64,000 bases of DNA, from contig NZ_CP051651.1 of assembly GCF_012848175.1 (NCBI RefSeq), positions 3,658,001 through 3,722,000 on the forward strand, read 5' to 3'. The position numbers and the translations under genes were made by a program. The notes beneath the pieces were generated by a model that made no database searches, was not told the DNA's origin, and saw only the letters and a list, made by a program, of their open reading frames with translations. Shown piece by piece: positions 58,386-64,000 of this stretch. The DNA is from Xanthomonas campestris pv. badrii. GTDB lineage: Bacteria > Pseudomonadota > Gammaproteobacteria > Xanthomonadales > Xanthomonadaceae. Each line of letters starts with the position of its first letter. The first letter of the stretch is position 1.

Positions 58386-59603
58386 ATGCACCGACGTCAT
58401 TTCCTGCACAGCGCCGGGCTTGCGCTCGCGGCTGCTTCGACGGGCAGCTGGGCGGCCACCGGCAAGACGGGCATCGCGCCGTCTGCGGCCGTGCCCGCAC
58501 CCCAGGCGCCGACAGCCGTGCCTCTACCGTTTGCCGCCGCACCGCCGCTGCTGCCGATGCGTGCGTCGGTCGATCGCATCATCGCCATCGACGGCTGCAC
58601 CCGGCCGTTCCGCGCGCAAGGCCCGCGCATCGAAGCCGAACGTATCGGCCGCAAGACGGTGGTGCACAACTACGGGCATGGCGGCAGCGGCTGGTCGCTG
58701 TCCTGGGGCGCTGCAGAGCATGCCCTGCGGCTGGTGCGCGGCGCCGATGCGAACGCACGCGAACTGGCGGTGATCGGCTGTGGCGCAATCGGGCTAACCA
58801 CCGCGGTGGTGGCGCAACGTGCGGGCCTGCGCGTGCGCATCTATGCGCGCGAGCGCCTGCCGGACGTGCGCTCGTTCTATGCCACCGGGGTGTGGTCGCC
58901 TGATTCGCGGGTTTGCACCAGCGCGTACGCCGACGCCGATTTCAAGACCCGCTGGGAAGAGATGGCGCGGATCTCCTTTCGCCGGTACCAGACCCTGCTC
59001 GGTCTGCCCGGCGAGCCGATCGAATGGCGCGACGGCTACGTGTTGTCGGACCTGCCGTTCGACCAACCAATCGCATCGGCCGAAGCGCACGAACCGGACT
59101 ATCCCCCGCTGGAACGCACGCTGCTGCGCGACCTTGGCCCCCGTTCGCAGCCACTGGCGGCCGGCAGCCATCCGTTCCCGGTGCCGTTCGTGCGCCGCTA
59201 TGGCCAGCTGACCTTCAACATCAGCGCCTACGCGCGCCTGCTGATGGACGACTTTCTGCGGGCCGGCGGCGAGCTGTACACGCGCAGTTTCGAAGACCCG
59301 CGTCAGTTCGGCCAGTTGCACGAAAAGATCCTGGTCAATGCCACCGGCTACGGCGCGCGCGCCCTGCTGGGCGATACGAGCGTGATCCCGGTGCGCGGGC
59401 AGACCGCACGCCTGATCCCGCAACCGGAGGTCAGCTACGGGCTGGTCTGGCGCGGGCATAACCTCAATGTGGTGCCGCGCCGCGATGGATTGCTGGTGCA
59501 ATCGCAAGGTGCCAACGACTTCAACAATGCCGATGCCACGCCCGACCGCGCCGCCAGCGAAGCGGCTGTGCGCGAGTTGGCGCGTTTGTTTCCCACTGCC
59601 TGA
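58386..59603 (+). CDS. Tat-exported D-amino-acid-oxidase-like protein, permuted
   Basis: A 405-residue FAD enzyme. It starts with a twin-arginine-like signal (HRRHFLHSAGLALAAAS). The motif HNYGHGGSGWSLSWG, normally near the end of D-amino-acid oxidases, is at residues 94-108, before the FAD Rossmann motif AVIGCGAIGLTTA (128-140). The polypeptide then runs through the usual domain and ends (AVRELARLFPTA) just where the motif would normally follow. The order is thus circularly permuted. Its product would act in the periplasm on D-amino acids or related amines. RBS weak (GGAAAATCGC). Confidence 0.85.
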   Translation: MHRRHFLHSAGLALAAASTGSWAATGKTGIAPSAAVPAPQAPTAVPLPFAAAPPLLPMRASVDRIIAIDGCTRPFRAQGPRIEAERIGRKTVVHNYGHGGSGWSLSWGAAEHALRLVRGADANARELAVIGCGAIGLTTAVVAQRAGLRVRIYARERLPDVRSFYATGVWSPDSRVCTSAYADADFKTRWEEMARISFRRYQTLLGLPGEPIEWRDGYVLSDLPFDQPIASAEAHEPDYPPLERTLLRDLGPRSQPLAAGSHPFPVPFVRRYGQLTFNISAYARLLMDDFLRAGGELYTRSFEDPRQFGQLHEKILVNATGYGARALLGDTSVIPVRGQTARLIPQPEVSYGLVWRGHNLNVVPRRDGLLVQSQGANDFNNADATPDRAASEAAVRELARLFPTA

Positions 59604-59615
59604 GGCAGCGCACGC

Positions 59616-59810
59616 CTAGCGATCTTCCAGCGAGGCCTGCAGCGCGTGGGCCACTGCGGCATCGCCACTGACCAGGTCGTCCCAGCGCAGGCGCACGCCC
59701 TTGCGCCTGCCCTTTTCCATCAGCTTCAGGCCCTGCGGGTCGATCAACAGGGTGTAGGCCTGGTCGCCGATATGAAGCTCGCGGCGTAGCGGTTTATCCA
59801 GGGGTGTCAT
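59616..59810 (-). CDS. Small conserved hypothetical protein
   Basis: A 64-residue protein (MTPLDKPLRRELHIGDQAYT) with a basic, compact pattern: LLIDPQGLKLMEKGRRKGVR and RWDDLVSGDAAVAHALQ. It converges on the oxidase and ends 12 bases past it. Function unknown; a longer reading upstream is a shadow. Confidence 0.65.
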   Translation of the reverse strand: MTPLDKPLRRELHIGDQAYTLLIDPQGLKLMEKGRRKGVRLRWDDLVSGDAAVAHALQASLEDR

Positions 59811-60222
59811 GCAGCGCCTCGTATCTGACGGTGATGCGGTGTTGTAGCGCATTCGCGCGTTGGCTTGCAGCCGCTCACTGCAACTGCGTGGGTGCCGCCC
59901 TGCACGATGGCGTGATGCCTGCATGCATCGCCAGCACGCTTGCGTTCGTTGAACAGCAAGCACCTGCGGCCGCGCTACGGCACAGGCCGTTGTCGCATCG
60001 GGATCACCGTATGCACCGATCCCGCTAACACGCGCGCCGCTAGCGTAGCGATCACGCAGCACCGCCTCGTCGGGCACGCGCTTCCATCGCAGTCGATCGC
60101 GACGGACTCATGCCTTGCGGTGCTGCCAGCAACTCAGCCCGCGGTGTGGTGAACGCGGCCGAAGAGGCGCCCTCCCACGCGACGTTGTCGTGTTTCCCTT
60201 TCGACCAACCCAGGAGTGACCC

Positions 60223-60729
60223 ATGGCGATCAAGACCGTCGAAGAATTGTTTATCCACGAACTGTCGGACATCTACAGCGCCGAAAAGCAGCTCACCAAG
60301 TCGCTGCCGCGCCTGGCGCGCGCCGCCAGCGAGCCGAAGTTGAAAGAAGCCTTCGAAACCCATCTGGAAGAAACACAGGGCCAGATCGAACGGATCGACC
60401 AGGTGGTCGATGTGCTCGGCATCAAACTCAAGCGCATCAAATGCGCGGCGATGGAAGGCCTGGTGGAAGAAAGCCGCGAGGTCATCGACGAGATCGAGGC
60501 CGGCCCGGTGCGCGATGCCGCACTGATCGGTGGCGCGCAAAAGGTTGAGCATTACGAAATCGCCTCGTACGGCACCATCGCCGCCATCGCCAAACAACTT
60601 GGGTACGCCGATGCGTTGCCGCTGCTGTTGGCGACCTTGGAAGAAGAAAAGGCGACCGACGAAAAGTTGACCCTGCTTGCCGAGCAAGGCGGCAATCAGA
60701 AGGCATCCAAGGCCAGCAAGGCGGCCTGA
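60223..60729 (+). CDS. yciE: DUF892 ferritin-like protein (YciE/YciF)
   Basis: A 168-residue four-helix bundle protein of the DUF892 family. Characteristic segments are ELSDIYSAEKQLTKSLPRLA, HLEETQGQIERIDQVVDVLG and AQKVEHYEIASYGTIAAIAK; Glu and His residues of these helices would bind metal. The family is induced by osmotic and general stress. It lies 131 bases before the manganese catalase and is likely in its operon. AGGAGT before ATG 60223. Confidence 0.92.
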   Translation: MAIKTVEELFIHELSDIYSAEKQLTKSLPRLARAASEPKLKEAFETHLEETQGQIERIDQVVDVLGIKLKRIKCAAMEGLVEESREVIDEIEAGPVRDAALIGGAQKVEHYEIASYGTIAAIAKQLGYADALPLLLATLEEEKATDEKLTLLAEQGGNQKASKASKAA

Positions 60730-60859
60730 TCCCTCAGCGGGACGCCCCCCGTCCCGCGTCGTCCGCGCCTGTGCGGACGCACTCAACAGCCAAAGCCCCA
60801 GTTTCTGCCCGCTCCCTGAGCGGTTGTAGTTGCCAGGCGCCAGCCATGGAGCACCTTTT

Positions 60860-61759
60860 ATGTTCATGCACAACAAGCGGTTGATGTATACCGTCCGCGT
60901 TGCCCAGCCAAATCCGGATCTGGCCACGCTGATGCTCGAGCAGTTTGGCGGACCGCAGGGCGAGCTCGCCGCTGCGATGCGCTATTTCACGCAAGCGTTA
61001 GGCGAGGACGATCCGGGCCGCAAGGATCTGCTGTTCGACATCGCCACCGAAGAACTGAGCCATCTGGAGATCATCGGCTCCATCATTGCCATGCTGAACA
61101 AGGGACCCAAGGCGGTATTGTCCGAAGGCATGGAAGAAGCGATGGCAATGCGTTCAATGACGCAGAACAGCACCAGCCACACCCAGCAGATCCTGTATGG
61201 CGGTGGGCCGGCGCTGGTCAATTCCAGCGGGGTACCGTGGACGTCAGCCTACGTCGACAGCATCGGCTGCCCAACGGCCGACATGCGTTCCAATATCGCC
61301 GCCGAAGCCCGCGCAAAGCTCGTCTATGAGCGACTGATCACTGTTACCGACGATCCTGGGATTGTGGATGCGCTGCGCTTCTTGATGACGCGCGAAGTGG
61401 CGCATCAGAAATCCTTCGAAAAGGCGTTGTATTCGATCGAACCCAACTTTCCCCCCGGAAAGCTGCCCGGCGATCCGCGTTTTACCGACACCTACTACAA
61501 CACCTCGCAAGGCGAGGGCGACATGGTTGGCCCCTGGAATTCGGGCGCACAGTGGGAGGTCGTCGCCGACCGCGAGCAACAGGCAGCGGTGGATGGCGGA
61601 GATGGTTCGGCCACGGTGGCGCTGGATAAAAGCCAGCTCGGCGCGTTGGACGCGATGTCGCTGCGGTTGCAGTCCAACCCGGAGCTGGATCGTGTGACCG
61701 GCGCGGACCTGGGCGCGGGCCCGGGCGCCGGCTCCACCACCGGGGACATTCAACGCTGA
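60860..61759 (+). CDS. Manganese catalase
   Basis: A 299-residue non-heme catalase that splits hydrogen peroxide. Metal-binding residues fit E36-like ELAAAMRYFTQ, EELSHLEIIGS and REVAHQKSFEKAL; the two Mn ions bridge these helices. GGAG lies before ATG 60860; a longer start at 60830 overlaps no ribosome site. With the upstream ferritin-like protein it forms a stress-defence pair. A clear terminator follows. Confidence 0.94.
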   Translation: MFMHNKRLMYTVRVAQPNPDLATLMLEQFGGPQGELAAAMRYFTQALGEDDPGRKDLLFDIATEELSHLEIIGSIIAMLNKGPKAVLSEGMEEAMAMRSMTQNSTSHTQQILYGGGPALVNSSGVPWTSAYVDSIGCPTADMRSNIAAEARAKLVYERLITVTDDPGIVDALRFLMTREVAHQKSFEKALYSIEPNFPPGKLPGDPRFTDTYYNTSQGEGDMVGPWNSGAQWEVVADREQQAAVDGGDGSATVALDKSQLGALDAMSLRLQSNPELDRVTGADLGAGPGAGSTTGDIQR

Positions 61760-61785
61760 GACCAACAGGTCGCGCGCGCACCATA

Positions 61786-61815
61786 GGCCCGGGTCTACGA
61801 GACCCGGGCTTTTTC
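61786..61815 (+). terminator. Rho-independent terminator of the catalase gene
   Basis: Ten-base stem GCCCGGGTCT / AGACCCGGGC with a three-base loop followed by TTTTTC, 27 bases after the stop. Confidence 0.92.
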
Positions 61816-62262
61816 TTGGTCGCATGCAGGATCGGCCTGAGCAATCGAGCCACGTCTAGCATGCAGTCGCAGGATCATTACGAGAAAGCAACGACTGGAT
61901 CCAGGGCTGGATCCAGCCGCAACGCGTCGTAGCCGTCACGCCGCGGACGCCGCCGCGTCACCGAGCATTGTCCAAGCGGAACGTCACCATCAGCGCGGCC
62001 ACGGCGATAGCGATGGCTTGGAGGAAGGCGAACTGGTCCTGAAGGCAACCAGCACCGCACCCAAGCTCCGATCCGGGCTTTCGTGCTTGCGCATCAAGCT
62101 TCAGTGTGCCGACACCATCTGACCAACAGCGACGAACAAACCGCGTGCGCCCGTCACCAGGGCTGACGCGAGGAATCGGCACAATGGCATACGCACACTG
62201 CATGCTCCAGGCGCGCCTGTCCACACCACCCGATGACTGCCCGTTACGTGCTATCAGCCGTT
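61816..62262. other. Poorly coding stretch
   Basis: Past the catalase terminator lies a stretch with only a weak minus-strand reading (61958-62305), which contains one hydrophobic segment and overlaps the next gene. I cannot assign a gene or repeat. Confidence 0.6.
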
Positions 62263-62832
62263 CTAAAAGCGAGTCGTAGACGCTGCGCGCGCTCGGCCGG
62301 GCCACTCCTGCTGCCGCACGGCTGCTGCAGTGCGTCGTTCCAACCGCCAGGGATCAAGCCGACGTAGCGCCTCGCCACCGCCCAGCTGCAGCCATTGCTG
62401 CACGTCACCGTCGATGCACAAGGGGCGATACGTCGGCATGCCGGCAGAGGCCACCACCAGGATCGAGAATCCGGTCTGCAGGCGTCCGCCGACGTCCATC
62501 ACATTGCGCAGCCCTGCGGCATGTACTGCTTCCCCATCCTGGCTCAACCAGGTGGCCGACGTCCCGTCCGAGGAAAGCGCACAAACGAACCCGCAGATCG
62601 GGATTGCGCAGCGTTGGGTTTCCCAGATGGCGACGTCGATGCCATCCATACGGCCCGGTTCCTGGACATGGACCGGACGCAGCTGACCAGGCGACCGTCG
62701 CCCGAACGTGGCACGTTCATCGCGGTTTCCGCCACGACCGCCAACCAACACGTCGGCCTCGGCACCGACCTCGACTTCGATCCATGCATTACCGGTCACA
62801 CCGGCAGACAATTGAAGAATACGCGTAATCAT
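62263..62832 (-). CDS. Hypothetical protein, unrecognised
   Basis: A 189-residue reading starting at ATG 62832 (MITRILQLSAGVTGNAWIEV), preceded by GTGGAG six bases upstream. Third-codon-position GC looks coding-like by eye, though less biased than neighbours. No motif is recognised. The last 40 residues (from RRLDPWRLERR) are arginine-rich and may reflect a frameshift into the next reading (61958-62305). It may be a decayed or recently acquired gene. Confidence 0.45.
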   Translation of the reverse strand: MITRILQLSAGVTGNAWIEVEVGAEADVLVGGRGGNRDERATFGRRSPGQLRPVHVQEPGRMDGIDVAIWETQRCAIPICGFVCALSSDGTSATWLSQDGEAVHAAGLRNVMDVGGRLQTGFSILVVASAGMPTYRPLCIDGDVQQWLQLGGGEALRRLDPWRLERRTAAAVRQQEWPGRARAASTTRF

Positions 62833-63248
62833 GACCGCTCCACGATGCATCTCGATGACACCCATCGAGTACGCACAATGCGAGCCAAGTTTTTGCGATG
62901 GTGAACTGCCTTGCATTGCAGCGATCACCGGCAGTGGAACATGCCATGCCTGCGACACGGCGGCCGAATAGGTCGCGTTATCTGCACCGGTGCGCAGATT
63001 TTTCCGTGAAATTCCAGATCGGCGTCAGAATCTGCACCAGATGCCCGGTGAGCGGCCTGCTGTCCGTGCATGCACTGCACAGTGCAGCTTCAGGCGAGGT
63101 GGCATGCAGAGCCCGTGGCGCGTGCACGGCTGCCGGCGGACGCGCTGTCAGCGTCCGGCGCATTGATCGGTCGTGCCACCACAGCGCGCAGCGAGGTCGT
63201 CCGCCCGCCGTCGCAAACCCCATAGGAACGTATGCCACTACCCGCGCC
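62833..63248. other. Intergenic region without a recognisable gene
   Basis: A 416-base stretch between the unrecognised protein and the HWE kinase, both on the minus strand. Plus-strand readings here overlap the kinase and look like shadows. No hairpin or repeat of the families above was seen. Confidence 0.6.
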
Positions 63249-64000
63249 TCATCCCCGCAGCGGGTGGAGCGGCAACTGGATCCTGCATTCCAGCCGTGTA
63301 TCGGTGAGTTCGTAACAGGTCTGTGCGCCATGGCTATAAGGCAAGGCCTTTTCGATCAGGCGCCGGCCAAAGCCTCCCGCTTCATCGCGATCCTCGCGCA
63401 GCTGCTGGTTTGCGCCTTCTTCGATCCATTCCAACGCCAGCTGCGCCGATGCATCGTCGCCAGCGACCACGCTCCAACGGATCGTCAAGCGGCCGGTATC
63501 GACCGCCAGCGCACCGTACTTGAGCGCGTTGGTTGCGAGCTCGTGCAGGGCCAGGGCCAAGGTCTGCACGGTGGACTTGCGCAAGGCGACGTCGGGGCCT
63601 TCCACCACGATACGCCGGTGCTCCGGCTCTGCACCGAGCGCGGCCAGCTCCATGCGCAGCAGCGCACCGATGGTGGTCGGCTCGTTCTCCGATTGCGACA
63701 ACAGACCTTGCACGCGTGACAGCGCCGACAGGCGGTCTTCGAACTTGATGGCGAAATCGGGCATGCCCTGGCTGGTCTGCATGGTTTGTTTGGCCACCGA
63801 TTGCACCACCGTGATCAGGTTGCGCGTGCGGTGCTGCAGTTCGGTCACCAGCACGCGCTGCTGCTCCTGCAGGCGGCGCAGATTGTCCGATTCGGTGGAG
63901 GTGCCCAGCCATTCCAGCACCTGCCCGCGCTCGTCGAGTACCGGCGCGCTACGCGTATGGAACCACCGGTAACCCTGTTCGGTCGCATTGAACAGCCGGT
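63249..64000 (-). CDS. HWE-type sensor histidine kinase, cut by window end
   Basis: The C-terminal 250 or so residues of a kinase whose 5' end lies beyond 64000. At the window edge is the end of a PAS/PAC domain (GYRWFHTRSAPVLDERGQVL). The HWE kinase domain follows, with the phosphoacceptor His in ELQHRTRNLITVVQSVAKQT and the N box HELATNALKYGALA; GGFGRRLIEKALPY is the end of the ATPase part. HWE kinases often have PAS or bacteriophytochrome sensors. The sensor part and partner are outside the window. Confidence 0.9.
   Translation of the reverse strand, partial: RLFNATEQGYRWFHTRSAPVLDERGQVLEWLGTSTESDNLRRLQEQQRVLVTELQHRTRNLITVVQSVAKQTMQTSQGMPDFAIKFEDRLSALSRVQGLLSQSENEPTTIGALLRMELAALGAEPEHRRIVVEGPDVALRKSTVQTLALALHELATNALKYGALAVDTGRLTIRWSVVAGDDASAQLALEWIEEGANQQLREDRDEAGGFGRRLIEKALPYSHGAQTCYELTDTRLECRIQLPLHPLRG

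Noticed and set aside
61958..62305. Minus-strand reading of 115 residues with one hydrophobic segment
   Set aside because: No ribosome site, unusual composition and overlap with the previous reading. It may be a frameshifted tail but cannot be called a gene.
62395..62904. Plus-strand reading of 169 residues opposite the unrecognised gene
   Set aside because: His/Arg-rich composition and no ribosome site mark it as a shadow of the minus-strand reading.

Overview
The window is about 64 kb of GC-rich bacterial chromosome. Codon use, many four-base ATGA gene overlaps, xanthomonad small families (DUF3247, DUF3297, DUF3016) and characteristic dispersed repeats point to Xanthomonas. This assignment rests on pattern recognition; no search was run. 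I see no rRNA, tRNA, CRISPR array, prophage or insertion sequence. About 60 protein genes can be supported.

Layout. 1-5.4 kb: an OmpW-type outer-membrane protein, a membrane protein, the metN-metI-metQ methionine importer and an EamA transporter. 5.5-10.8 kb: YajQ, an Hpt protein overlapping a hybrid histidine kinase that overlaps a hydrolase, a DUF1415 protein and a short-chain dehydrogenase. 11-13.5 kb: an overlapping set of rsmC, an RsuA-type pseudouridine synthase and a HAD phosphatase. 14-20 kb: a lipoprotein sorbosone-type dehydrogenase, an Sm-like DUF3247 protein, a PAS hybrid kinase and small proteins. 20-24.9 kb: a dense repeat cluster that runs into the 3' end of alanine racemase, then dadA, a divergent Lrp regulator and msrB. 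25-30.5 kb: motA-motB, an acidic small protein with a DUF4031 protein, and a convergent response regulator/kinase pair. 30.7-35.1 kb: a YadA-type trimeric adhesin followed by a secreted subtilase. 35-40.4 kb: small conserved proteins, a repeat-filled intergenic region, an ABC-2 exporter and a Na+/H+ antiporter. 41-45.6 kb: a fasciclin protein, a DUF4130-UdgX fusion beside its linked radical-SAM protein (a probable DNA repair unit) and a DODA-type dioxygenase. 45.9-55.4 kb: an internally deleted LysR gene, WrbA, an aldo/keto reductase, a glycosyltransferase, an M13 peptidase, an MpaB/DUF2236 protein and an amino-acid permease. 55.6-64 kb: a LytS/LytTR two-component system, a Tat-exported D-amino-acid-oxidase-like protein whose motifs are in permuted order, DUF892 and manganese-catalase stress proteins, a poorly coding stretch, and an HWE kinase cut by the window end.

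Common themes are signalling (four kinases plus one partial, two response regulators, one Hpt protein and the likely c-di-GMP effector YajQ), surface and secreted proteins, D-amino-acid metabolism at two loci (alr-dadA-lrp and the permuted oxidase) and redox or DNA repair. The most notable items are the permuted oxidase, the UdgX/radical-SAM pair, repeat-derived coding sequence at the end of alanine racemase, and three interspersed repeat families.
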